A stretch of 64,000 nt of DNA. Source: Papaver somniferum (Eukaryota > Streptophyta > Magnoliopsida > Ranunculales > Papaveraceae). Below are positions 22,401-33,847 of this stretch, in pieces. The notes beneath the pieces were generated by a model. That model did no database searches. It saw only the letters and a program-made list of their open reading frames with translations, and was not told the DNA's origin. A program made the translations under genes and the position numbers. Position 1 is the stretch's first letter. Every line of letters starts with the position of its first letter. The stretch lies in assembly GCF_003573695.1 (NCBI RefSeq), contig NC_039363.1, forward strand, positions 154,592,406 to 154,656,405. The letters run 5' to 3'.

Positions 22401-25400
22401 GATGAGTCCAACATTCATACTAGATGCTGAGGAGGTCATCATTGCATGCCCTAGGCCAGGGGCAACTGATATGCTGATGACTGCAAAAGCAACTCTTAGT
22501 AAGTGGAACTGTGAAACATGTCGGGACCTGAATAACACGACTAAAAATCTCCAATGCAATGACTTTTTTGACAGATAAAAAGTGTATACCTGCTCTCTCA
22601 GGATGACTGTAACGACAAGTGGCGCCATACTTGCAACTAAGAAATAGAAACACCAGAGATAAGAACCAAATTTAAGAAGAAAGATAAGAACCAGGATGAC
22701 TGTAACCAAACAAGAAATATAAGAATTTAAAATCATTCCTTAAGAACTTCCATTAAAACTTTTCACCTGCCAGTCTTAAGATAGAAAGGGCAATCCACTT
22801 CACCCTGTACAAAGCAAAGATCAGCAAGGAAAGACGTGAGAAAGAAAATCAAACTCTAATTCAGAAATTCTAGCTATGTGATACACAAATTATCTAATTC
22901 AGTAATTCTAGTTGGTAGGAAACTGAAATGATATTCAGGAGGGAGGGGGGCGGATTGGCCTTTTACCGGTCTAACTGGAAGTCCTTTGGTATTATGCAGT
23001 GATGCTGGGGTAAATGGAACAAATGGTGGTTTCACCGACATTATACTATCAAAAGAACCCACAGAGGCATCGTGCTCTGCGCAACCATTTTCTTGACCAG
23101 TTACTGGTATTTGAATATCTTTAGGATGATGAAACTTACAAGATTCACCAAATTTACATATTCCAGTCTTCATGTAAAACTACAGACATTTTCCATAAGT
23201 TAGTGCAAGGAACAAGATATCAACCACAATCAACAAAATGTAGAGTAGAGAAATTTTCTTACTGAACATGGTGGAGCATATGGCCTTTCAGGTAATAGAG
23301 AAAGATCAACAATCTTAGAAGCATCCTACAAAAGTAGAATATATTATCAAGATATTACAAACTGAAATGTGTTTGACAGCTAATGTCACACAGCCACCTA
23401 CCACAGACTTTGTTATATCTTTTGGGTGGTTGAACTTGCATTTAAAACCAAATCTGCACTTTTTGGTCTTCAGGAAGTACTGGAACAGATTGTCAGGAGA
23501 TTCAAGTCAGAAACCAAATACCATATCTAAAATCGAAAATTCAGAGACCAGATAAACGAGAGAGAGACTAAGGCTTACAGGACAAGCAGGCTCTCCGGGT
23601 CTTTCCGGAAGAGTATCACCCAAAGGGACAAGTGGAACCTGCACCAACCAGCAAAAATAAATGACGTAATTATCTTACCCAGAGCATAGTGTAGAGACTG
23701 TAATTTAGTTGAACTCGCATCTAGAGCAACGGTTCTTTCATACCCGTTTTGGGGACTCTAGCAAATCGAAACTCTAGTGTTTGCAATTCTGTACTGCATT
23801 GATAAAGATGATAATCCCAAAATATTATGTACACAAACTTGTCACTAATAAGTAATGATTTGATGACCTTGATGCTTATTATCATTTTCAGTTATCTATC
23901 CCATTTCTGCTATTGCTTTTCCTAGATACTGCGAAAGTATAGGTCAGCTTGATGATCCAGTCAGGGTGGCAGTCTTTCCTATAAATATGTATTGGTATCC
24001 TAATGGGCCCTGCTTTTAACTCTCAACTAATATTTAAACTTGAGGTTTTTACTGAGTTCTCTAGGAGCCAAATGATTTATTATCCCTAGACCCTTGAAAA
24101 TTTCTGCTAATCATATCAGTCTGCTTAAGGTATCATTCTGTATTGGGCTGGCACCATTTGCCGCATTGCGCTAAATATCTGTGGAATTGTACGGTGTCCT
24201 AAAACTGTTCATGCAGATAAAGTGACCTTCGCCTTTCAAACATCCAATGACCAAATTAATGCCTTTTAACCTAGTGACTTGACCAAAATATGCCCTCCTT
24301 TAGCTAGGTGAGAAGAATTCACATCTAGGGCTACTAAATATTTTCTTTTATTTTCTAATTTGACTATCAAGATCATGTCATCTATCCAGTTCAAAATTTA
24401 GTACATAAATGAATGAGAACAGGTGCAACAACACCTAAATACGGTATGACAGTACAAGGAATGAAATGAATTCCACTAGAAAAAGAAAAAACTGAAGATC
24501 TAAATGGTGCCAATAAACCATGTAGAAAGCACCTTCCCAAGCAGCTTTCTCACTGCACAGATTTTAAATGTCATGAATCACACTATGCCTGTGGTGGCTG
24601 CCTGGTTGGGTTGTTCCAACCACGGAAGACGTAAGAGTTTGACCTACTTCTTGAGTCCTGGGCTTATCGAAAAGGGTGAAAGCTCATGGATAATTTCATG
24701 CCCCTTGCAAACTAATTTATTAGGATTATGATTTATGAGGAATGACAAAGCTAGACTGAATATCAGAGTATTATAGCTACTGATATCAGCTGTGCAACCA
24801 AATTACGAACAAGATCCGTCCAATGTATTGCTACAGAACGTAATTACGTGCTGAAACTTTATGGGTGTTACAAATGCTATAAGATCAGTATTTCTTATCG
24901 TAATAGAAGATGCAGGTTAAGCCATTCAAGTGAATTTATAAGCATGCTATTCAACATTTTAAGACCATGGAATTCGTGAAGAAGATAAAGTGAGAAAACT
25001 GATTAACTGTGATATATATATATATATATATATACGTACAATGATGTATTTCTAACTGTACAAGATGACTTTTCTACTGAACCAACTTTACTAAATGTAT
25101 TTCTAATGAACCAACTTTTCCACGAGCCTGTGGTATGATAAAATTTGTTTTACAGTTTCCTTGCATTAGCCTCTCCGTACTTACTACAAACCGGGCCTTT
25201 ACTTGTCAGTGCATATACACAAAACTCATGTATATAGTGATTTTACTGCCAAAATCGCAACTGACAAACTGGATATCAAACAGAACTTACAATATATGTA
25301 TATCACTAACCAAATTTCACGTGCTGAATGAAAAGTAAACTAAAGGCCGAGCTCAAAGCATGGACATGGTTATTACCTTTTAAATATTACTTTTACAAGC

Positions 25401-27373
25401 TAATCTACTAGATTCAGTAACAAATTTTCAAAACCGAGAGTGAAGAAGTTTGTGTGTGACGTCACATTATATATTAGAGTAATTTATCAAAGCTATAGAA
25501 ACAAATTAATTAACAGAGTATAATGATTCTATATATATTTAGTCAAAAAAATAGTATATCCCTCAGAATAATGATATCAAGCAATCACCTCTTTCCAATC
25601 CGGGATACCACCCTCAGGAACCCAAATAGGATGATCGAACTTGCAGGTATCACCAAACCTACAGGTTCTTGTGAGCATATAGTGAGCACAGTCCGTCTCT
25701 CCTGGCCTTTGGGGATAGATAGGCAAATGGCTTGTGCTCTCGAACCTAGGGCGCTTGCTTAGATTGTTTGCAGAATAAAAAGCCTCACTTTGCCCAAAAG
25801 TGTTACTCGTTCCCAGATAAGTCTGATGGTAGAGTGCTATATGTAAATAATAGAGAAAAATAAAATAAGAAGCAAGGCCTAACATCAAAGATGTTATCTA
25901 AGTACATCCATAAAAATAAATAATATAGGCCAGGGCAAACACAAGGTATCGGTAGTTATAGACTTACAATTGATATAAGTAGCTGAATGTAAGTTTAGCC
26001 TGTTTAGATAGATTAGAAGTTTGCTAGTTTAATCCAATTTAGTAATGTAGTATATGGAGTTACTATAGTAAACATAAACCAATTTAGTGTATTAATTTAG
26101 ATGGAGAAAGTTTTTGTATCACGCGGTTTTATATTTGTCCATTTATGCATCTTAATTATTCTTTTGAGGTAACAATAAAAAAAATTAGAGAACAGTTGCT
26201 ATATCCCTCAGGTTTCCAAGAAGCTCACATGAAATAACCTAGGCACATACATGGACCATAACAAACCATCAACAAAATCTAAAAAACTGAGACCCTCACT
26301 GCTCAGCAGCATATGAACCTCCTGTGTGGCCAGTGCTTGGGAGGAGGAAATGCAACAGGGAGGATCCTTTTCCAAGCATATGAACCTGACTCTTACTATC
26401 ATTCTTGCATCAAACATTCACATGCAAACACATTTCTTCTCCAACCACTTCAGCTTACAATCCAAATATTTACCATTCAGCTGTGAGTCTAGTGTACATC
26501 TTTCAAAGTCATTCCTTCATGTTCATTTCAAATGAAGTGTGAAGGAGCAATCAGAATTTGAAGCTTTCACTGACAATTTTGATTTGATCACATACGATTA
26601 ACGGGCAGTGACAGCAAAATTTATGTTCTTATTACAGACATTTGTCCCTTACCAATGGAAATAGACATAAACCAAGCATTTGATTCTTCAATACCAGCAC
26701 AGGCCATTCAAAAAATTAATAAAGAGCACGCAAAGCAAAGAAAAAGACGTAAACCATTGGAGACAAATATAAAGTTATTAACACAAAGTGTAGTTACGAG
26801 TGTATTGACATCAAATTAACCTAGTCGACAAAGCCGTGGTGATGCATCCATGTATCATAGTGATCAAGCATAACCCTTCGAAAAATGTGATATATCACTT
26901 GAAACTTCGCAAAATTCAAGTTAGAATACTGATTGAATAATCGGTTGCAGTCACTGTATATGGTCAAGCATAACCCTTCAAAAAATGTGATATATCACTT
27001 GAAACTTCGCAAAATTCAAGTTAGAATACTGATTGAATAATCGGTTGCAGTCACTGTATATGGTCAACTAGAAGGTACTAACAGCAGAGGGAGGGGCCGC
27101 TAGAAATAGGCTGAAAGCCTGAAACTACTTACAACGACACAATTACATTTCAAGATCAATAAAACACAATGTGAAAGTTGTAACTTGTAACAGACGGCTA
27201 AAAGCCCAAATTATGAAACAAAGAAAAAATATGAACTAACCTTCGGAAGAAGTACGCTTAGTACCAGCAAAACAAGGGCTGAAAGAAGAAGACGCGTCAA
27301 CACCAGGTGGCCATAAGGACTGTTGTGAAATTGAAGGAAACCTATATCTGTCATGGTGGTTCATCATGTGCAT
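19461..27373 (-). CDS. HUA1: HUA1-type six-CCCH zinc-finger RNA-binding protein
   Basis: Twelve exons with GT-AG borders sum to 1524 nt (507 residues): 27241-27373, 25589-25836, 23579-23638, 23402-23479, 23263-23325, 22967-23179, 22767-22804, 22590-22636, 22347-22480, 21553-21606, 20014-20148, 19461-19781. ATG at 27373 has an in-frame stop just upstream. Six C-x8-C-x5-C-x3-H fingers start at residues 94, 146, 193, 270, 355 and 406. The linkers [29 protein letters not shown] and [12 protein letters not shown] match Arabidopsis HUA1 (C3H37), as does the length. HUA1 binds RNA in the nucleus and promotes AGAMOUS pre-mRNA processing in flower development. Fingers 2-5 are each split across exons. 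The C-terminus has three tandem ~20-residue repeats ([19 protein letters not shown]) and a run of five Asn. No damage seen. Transposons occupy intron 10. Confidence 0.93.
20452..21540. mobile_element. Element C: non-autonomous MULE in HUA1 intron 10
   Basis: The left terminus reads CCTATTATTGGGGCTGCAAA, nearly the same as the MULE B termini. The right end on the minus strand reads CTTTAGTTTTGTCTGCATTG then GGGGG, alignable with the left end's CTTTGGATTTTCCTAAATGT then GGGGG. The interior has no ORF and consists largely of a CAGCCGTAA motif array. The right end is only about a dozen bases from the HUA1 exon 10 donor at 21551-21552. No convincing target duplication was found. Confidence 0.62.
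20815..21250. repeat. CAGCCGTAA motif array in element C
   Basis: More than ten copies on both strands: CCCAGCCGTAAATTAA near 20806, ATGGCTGGGAAA near 20826, CCCAGCCGTAACG near 20950, TTACGGTTAGG near 21030, ACGGCTGGGAAAT near 21140, ATCCCAGCCGTAA near 21199. The same motif fills the non-coding parts of MULE B. Confidence 0.78.
25012..25034. repeat. (AT)n microsatellite, 23 bp
   Basis: An uninterrupted AT alternation inside HUA1 intron 2. Confidence 0.9.
26863..27062. repeat. 100-bp tandem duplication in HUA1 intron 1
   Basis: Two adjacent copies with an exact 100-bp period. TAACCCTTC recurs at 26871 and 26971, and the following GAATAATCGGTTGCAGTCAC recurs likewise; the copies differ at only one or two positions. 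The near identity implies a recent event. Confidence 0.9.
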
Positions 27374-27531
27374 CTATGATTAACCTAGCACTAGTACTTC
27401 GACTTGGTGTAGTACGAGTAGTACTAAAACCCTAGAAAATACTAGTAGTATGAGAGAATGATTTTTTTTTCGGTCTTATTTTGAGAGAGAGAAATAGCAG
27501 CCGAGGAAGGATAGGATTCAAAAAGAAATAA

Positions 27532-27552
27532 AGAATCCTATTATTGGGGCTT
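27532..27552 (+). repeat. MULE B left terminal inverted repeat
   Basis: Near-perfect inverted match to 54091-54111, with one mismatch in 20. It also matches the left end of element C at about 20452. Confidence 0.68.
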
Positions 27553-28135
27553 AAAAAGGCTTGGCTTTTTGTGGGCTATCTGTGGTCATGAAATAGTGAT
27601 AGTGAACACCCCCTATCCAAATATTTACATAATTACTAATATGACCCATGTGATTTGAGATAATAATGATTAATAGCACTGATCATGATTAGCTAATTAA
27701 TTAATATTAATTCATTTCTTTAAGTTAAGTGTTGAAGATGAAAATCAAAACAAAAAAATCAGAGGGAAGAGAAGAAAAAGAAGGAAAAAAAAAATTTGGG
27801 GAAAAAAAGAAAATAAGTGATTCAAGCAAAACTTTTGATGTGGTGAACCCTCATCTTCAAAATACGATAACATATTAATACTCAACAACAACGATTAGTT
27901 CTTTGCTGATTTTTCAGAAAATCATGAAATCTTTTCTCAAACTCAAAATAACCCTTATGACCTTACTATGATTTCGAAAGACCAATCCAAGAAGAAGAAA
28001 AAATCGAAAAACCAAATGCTCAAGATTACTAGGTATACCTCTATTCTAACTCCTATTTCAGTTTTTAAGCTCAGAGTTGCAAGAAGTTTCGATTTTTTCC
28101 TTCCGAAAACCCTAGGTTTCCAGCCGCCAGGTACA

Positions 28136-28610
28136 ATCACGGCTGGGAACCCATGAACTCCTAGTCGTAATACTGTTTTACGGCTCACACTTAATGAACT
28201 CCCAGCCGTTATCAAAATGTTATGGATGGAACGATGAATACTCCTGGTCGTAACTATAAAATTACGGCCAGGTTTTTTCTACGTGCATGGGAAGCATTTA
28301 ATACTGTCGGCGGCGGTTAGGTTTCCTGGACGAAAATATTAAATGTTATTTAATGATGTCGGTGTCGGTTGGGTTACCCAGCCGTAACTCATTTTACGGC
28401 TCGTTTTCTAGGCCGTAAGCTGACTCATCCAGTTACATACCAATTTACGACCCGGAATTCATGGCCGTAAATCATTTACGGTTCGGAATATCATTTTTCG
28501 ACTCAGCCGTATACGTTTTGACGGCTGGAATATCCCTTGTAGACCCAGCCGTGTAGGTTATTACGGCTGAATATATACTTTTCGACCTAGACGTTTATGT
28601 GTTTTTAAAT
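28136..28610. repeat. CAGCCGTAA motif array B1
   Basis: About a dozen copies on both strands, for example CACGGCTGGGAA near 28138, CTCCCAGCCGTTA near 28199, CCCAGCCGTAACTC near 28379 and TTACGGCTGAA near 28562. They occupy the intron of the MULE B transposase gene. Confidence 0.78.
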
Positions 28611-28806
28611 AATATTTTTTGACATGTGTCGTTCTATTATAGATTGTACCGTACATTCTGGTGGAAGACCAAGAGGTGGTTATGGAAGATCAAGAGGTGG
28701 TTATGGAAGATCCACCCCCACCTGTGCAAGTTTCAGAGCTACACAAGTGCTCACTATGCAAACAACTATGAGTGGAAAGATAAGGAAGATGCAAAGAAAT
28801 GGGCTA

Positions 28807-30832
28807 TGTTAGAGCACTGCTCGGTTGAACCCACTAGCGTTGGTATGTCAAGTTAATTGTCAATTTTAGTTTCCAAAATGCATTCTTGATTTAACATACT
28901 AAAGATAGTTTCTGACTAGATTAGGTCTAAGAAGTTGAATCGAAGTTATCCTTAAAGGGTGAAGATTGAAGATTGAAGACTACAAGAAGACATCAATAAG
29001 TACTTCATCAGCAAAGGTATGCGATTGATTTCATTTGGATTCTTGTTCAATTCTACCTTTCTAATCTATCAAGATATATGCTCACTCTATGGAACAATTC
29101 CGATGACGGTAAATGTACATGTTTGTATATATACTTGAGGTTATTTGATTCATGACCTTGGAAACAATAACCTTTATCCTTGTAAAGAATCTTATGTTAT
29201 AGTGAATGAGCTTACGAATCCAACGAGCCAAGAATCACCCAATTCCGAGTTATAACGATGAAGTTATGAGTTATTTATTAAAGTTCGTTAGTAGGAAACA
29301 ATCCATGGGATGTTTGTAATAGTTCATGGACTTGGGCCCAATTACGTGACTAAGAGCTATTTTTGGTCAAGTTGGTGATGTTTCCTTGTCTATGCAAGAT
29401 GGCTATTAATCCAAACATATTTGATTACCATATTAAAGTGTTTGTGATAACTTTTAATTCCTGCCTAAGTTAGAATGTGATTTATTCACATAAATAAATA
29501 TTTGCTAATTACTTATTCAATTAATTATTTATGCATAATATTTGTAACTTAGGAAAGACTCCCATATTAGGAGAGTCTTGAAAAAGGAAAATAGTCAAAA
29601 CCCTAGCTTTGTTTTCAAGCTAACTTTTCACTATAAATAAAGGGTTCGTGAGTTTACGCAGTTTTTTATCCCTTTGGAAAATTGGCGTAAGGTTTGCAGG
29701 TTGTTTCCATGTCTTCTGTTCTTCGTGAACAAGAGTGAGATAAAAGTCTTTGTATTGGGGATCACAAAGCCAGGTTGAATTAAATCTTCGTGATTGATTA
29801 TATAATTTTTAATCTAGGTTTTTCACCTCTTGTCTATTCTAAGGTTTTCTCTTCTGATATAAAACCATTCAAGAATTGTTGATCATAAACCCTGGGGTTT
29901 GATAGATTTCAGTTTCCGATCGTATATCAACACTTGTTAGTCGAAATCGGAGACTAGAAAGAAAAATTTCTATTGAGGCATCTCGTAAAAATCCTTGAGA
30001 AGTTTTAAACAAGATATCTCTAGATTTATTCTACTTGTTCTTGTTGTAGAGTTATTAGGTTTCTCTTCCTTTATTGAAGAGTATAATAATCCCTAATCTA
30101 CAAGTTTGTTTTTGATACTACTTTTACCTAGTAATTGTTTTTATCAAAACAAACACAAGATTTCCAAAACCTTGATTCACATCTAAAGGGAAATCAAACC
30201 GGTGTTTTTTGCAAACAAAATATCGAGTCGTATCAATCGTTTTATGGTATCTTCTAAAGAGAACCTCGGGTTATGCTAGAAGATTTGCGTGAAGAATTTC
30301 TAAAGAGAATCGGTATTCTGCTAAGAGTTCTACAAGTGCTGAAGAAGGTATTACATCAAGTCCGAATAGGTAGTAGGAATTTGGTGTGGCAGCTTATAAT
30401 CAGTGTGTGTTTATTCTGGACTAGGTCCCGGGGTTTTTATGCATTTGCGGTTTCCTCGTTATCAAAATCCTGGTGTCTGTGTTATTTCTTTTCCGCATTA
30501 TATTTTATTTATATAATAAAAATATCACAGGTTGTGCGTTAAGATCAATCATTTCTTGTATCCGGCCTTTGGGTTGTTGAGTGAATTGATTGACACTTGA
30601 ACATTGATCTTTGGTACCGTTCAAGTTAATCCTCTTATATTCAATCGGGATCGCGAATTCCAATTTGCTGATTGCGGATTGAATTAAGAGATAGAGATAT
30701 AAAACTCTTTGATATACTTTTTATAGATTGAGTCTAACTGTCTAGTTGATTCTCTTGAAAGTATATTGGAGTTTGTCTATTCAGATTGCCAAACGAAATA
30801 TTGGGTGTGGTTTGTTAGACCCCCGCTTTTTC
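28807..30832 (+). mobile_element. Solo LTR, TGTTAGAGCA family (2026 bp)
   Basis: Boundaries TGTTAGAGCACTGCTCGG...CCCGCTTTTTCA coincide with the family's termini elsewhere in the window. Five-base flanks are GGCTA and GGCTC, a target duplication with one mismatch. The interrupted transposase frame continues across it (KKWA then LSQG). No internal region or primer site follows, so this is a solo LTR left by LTR-LTR recombination. Confidence 0.88.
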
Positions 30833-31689
30833 AGGCTCTATCACAAGGGTTGATAAATATGTGCATCATAGTCCAAAATAAACAAGTTACAGACACCACC
30901 TTTCAAATGGTTTGTGAGCGTAGTGCAAAGTATGAGAGCCATTGGAAAAGGGGTAGTGAGTATAAACGAAAAACCACAAGGAAGAAGGGACGTTATAATA
31001 CGAAGAAATGTGCATGCCCTTTTAATCTTCAATTTAAATATAACGATGATAAAAAAGTATGGTTTATGGTGAAAGTCGTCTCGGGTTATCATAATCATAC
31101 TATTCCAGAGAGTTTGATCAACCATCCTTATTCGGCAAGGCTCAACCCCTTAGAAAAGGAGTTAGTACACGTGTTGAGTAAAGGACACACAAGACCTATT
31201 GATATTCTTAGTGGCGTGAAGGTGTTAAACCCCCAAAACTCATCCTCATTGGCAACCATCTATAGCGAAAGAGAAAAATTTAGAAAAGAGACATGGCAAG
31301 AGAGAGTTCTTATGCAACAATTATTGTTTTTGTTTGAGGAGGCAAAGTACTCTACCGCCTATGAAACAATGAAGAAAAGGAAGTGGAATATCTTTCCATC
31401 GCAAATCCGGAATGTCTACAATTAGCAAGATGCTTTCATCAAATTCTCTTTATGGATTGCACGCATAAAACTAACAAGTACAACATGCCGATATTGAACT
31501 TTGTTGGGAAAACATCTACCAAGTCAACATTTACCGTTGCGTTTTGTTTCTTGAAAGACGAGACAAAGGAAAGTTATATGTGGGCATTGCAAATGGTGAA
31601 GTTATTGTATCAAGAAGGTTATACTCCAAAGGTATTGATTACGGATAAGGAGCAAGCATTGATGTGGGTCGTACCACGTGTTTTCCTAA

Positions 31690-32531
31690 TGTGATTTGTA
31701 GATAGTGGTAAAAGTGGTTCGATTCTCAGACTTGTGAAGGGTATTAATTAGACTTAAATTCTAATATTAAAATAGAAAACTCACTAAAAATTATAGCAAA
31801 CTCAATCAAAATTGATATCAATATTAAAAGAACACTGAGGCTAAGATTCCACTATTTTCCAAATTCAAAGTGATTTAATCCAATATTTATATTCATGCAA
31901 TTTTTTTCGTTCAATTTGATTCTAAACTATTGAGGCTAAGATTCCACGTTTCTGAGCTTTTCTTTTTATTCTAAACTCTTCCTTAGATAGATACAAATAT
32001 TTGGGAAGGTTCATAGCACTTTAATCTCTCTAAAATTACCTAAAACATGTCACACACGTGACTTTCCATATTTTCTGTTGTGATAAAAATCTGTCGATTG
32101 AGCCCCGTCTAATCGATTTCGACACCCATATCAGATTCCTAGACCCATAAGGAGTCTATCCTATGAAAATCAGAGGTTTAATCGACCTCAAACTCCTCCA
32201 AATCAAGAACCCTAAATCTGCCAGAAACTGCACCTACTTTCCCGCCATTTTGAATTTCAAACGGAGAAGATGGTGGTGGCCCCCTATCCAGAGTGGGGGT
32301 GCGAATAAAAGCTGCCTTGGGGGTGTCCTGGGGGTGCCTCTTACCCAAACCGGGGGTCCGAATAGCAAGTGTCCTCCGGGTGCTTTCCGACAACTTTTCG
32401 AGCCAATTTTTTCCAAAAATGTTTATTGGCCAAAAATACCTACAAATAAATAAAACACCATAATAAGTACAAAAATCAGCCCTAACAATATATAGAATCG
32501 AGACAAATCGGACACAAAAGTGTGTCTATCA
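31690..32531 (-). repeat. LTR1 (3' LTR of copy 1), internally deleted
   Basis: 842 bp against 1504 bp for LTR2. The portion matching about 39354-40035 is missing. At the junction (about 31930-31950) there is a short extra copy of TTGAGGCTAAGATTCCAC from ~110 bp upstream, a filler-like scar. The insertion side abuts the MULE B transposase. Confidence 0.85.
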
Positions 32532-32548
32532 AATACCCCCAAACCTAT
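32532..32548 (-). promoter_or_regulatory. Polypurine tract of copy 1
   Basis: On the minus strand AGGTTTGGGGGTATT immediately precedes the LTR start TGATAGACACAC, the expected site for plus-strand DNA priming. The same tract is present before LTR2 at 40622-40638. Confidence 0.6.
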
Positions 32549-33847
32549 TATTTGCTAGTCCTCGAGCAAAAATAAAATAGAAAAAAATCCTAACTCACTG
32601 TCGCAGGCATCGTCGATTGCATTTAGCATATGCAATAAGCCTTTAAACCCCTAGGTGTCTCTAGTGGCGGAGTGTTGTCTCCGGAGGGCTTACCAGAGGT
32701 ATATCCACAAAACCTTTATACTCCAGACCCTAGCTATCTACACATAACCTTGGAAGGCACTAAAGAATCTCCTTGTTTGGCATACTTATTGACTACAGGA
32801 GGAAGTACCCTAATGCGAAATTCCAATTGTTGTACACGAGTTCGCACTCAAACATACTAAAATTCATATGAAGTGACGGAGCTCTACTCAGATAGTCGCA
32901 CTATGGACATCAATATCCGGAGTCAAAACTAATCACATTGATAGATCAAGAAGATGGATATAGAAAAACATATATGGTTTTGATGTTTACTAGGTGAACG
33001 GTGTTTCTCATATCTGTCTGAAGGCCTCCGCTAAAATGAACCTATCCTAATGGACTAAGATACTAGTCTGACTAATATCAACACACTGGCATATACAAGG
33101 GAAGCAGTGATTGATAATCCTAACTCTAGGTCGACACAACTGGCATATACAAGGGTTCCAGTGGTCGACTTTATTGAATTTATTCCAGTTGGTCTGGTCT
33201 CAGTTTCTCTTCTTCTTTTTTTTTTTTTCTCTTCTTTTTTTTTTTTTGTATCTCAATCACTCTAATTCACCCTAGCATTGGTAACAACTTGAATCGTGAG
33301 CCCCACCTAATCACTTAGAGAAACATAGTTTAAAAACAAAACAAAATAAAAACAGAAGTGAAAAGGACTCAACGAGATATGATGAAACTATCATGTTATT
33401 TCTAACACCTGGGCTATGTGGTTTTATGAATAGACTCTTTAGATGTTTCCATCTAATCAGATTGGTTCCTCAACTCCTACAACCAAAATGCTTCCATCCA
33501 CTTTGATTGGTTAGTGCCATCCTTAATAGGGATAAATTTCTAGGCTCTGGAGTTTATTTATTGCAACGAAAAGGTAACAAAAAGTTCTACCCCACCCCCA
33601 AACTTAAATCTAACATTGTCCTCAATGTTTCTAATCAATGAACAGTACCAAAAATATAAGTAACATGACGAAATAGTAAAGATAGAAGTCGGAAAGATAG
33701 TACCTGGGTGAAGTGTAACCAAAATCCTACAAAAATATTATACAACATACAAAATCGCCTCGATGGTCAATCAAGGTAAACAGGGTCCTCCAGAGGGATC
33801 TCCTCAACATCACCTGTAGGAAAAGGCTCTAAAAAGGGCTCCAATCG

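Larger units (their letters stand above)
27968..31689 (+). pseudogene. MULE B transposase, split by a solo LTR and cut off by an Athila-like insertion
   Basis: A possible exon 1 (27968-28032, MISKDQSKKKKKSKN) is followed by an intron holding the motif array, then by exon sequence from 28643 reading YEWKDKEDAKKWA up to the LTR at 28807. The frame resumes at 30833 with LSQGLINMCIIVQNK, FQMVCERSAKYE (FAR1-like, with VSGYHNHTIPES), the first catalytic Asp in FMDCTHKTNKYNMPIL, and the second in VLITDKEQALM. It ends at PRVF(PN) where LTR1 begins (31690). A frameshift occurs near 31373. It is a relative of the MULE A transposase; the second Asp lost there is present here. The Glu, SWIM and any OTU region are absent. 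Confidence 0.78.

Noticed and set aside
32163..32453. 96-residue open frame repeated at 40253 and 48343
   Set aside because: It lies within each copy of the Athila-like LTR and is not conserved as protein between copies; it reflects LTR repetition only.
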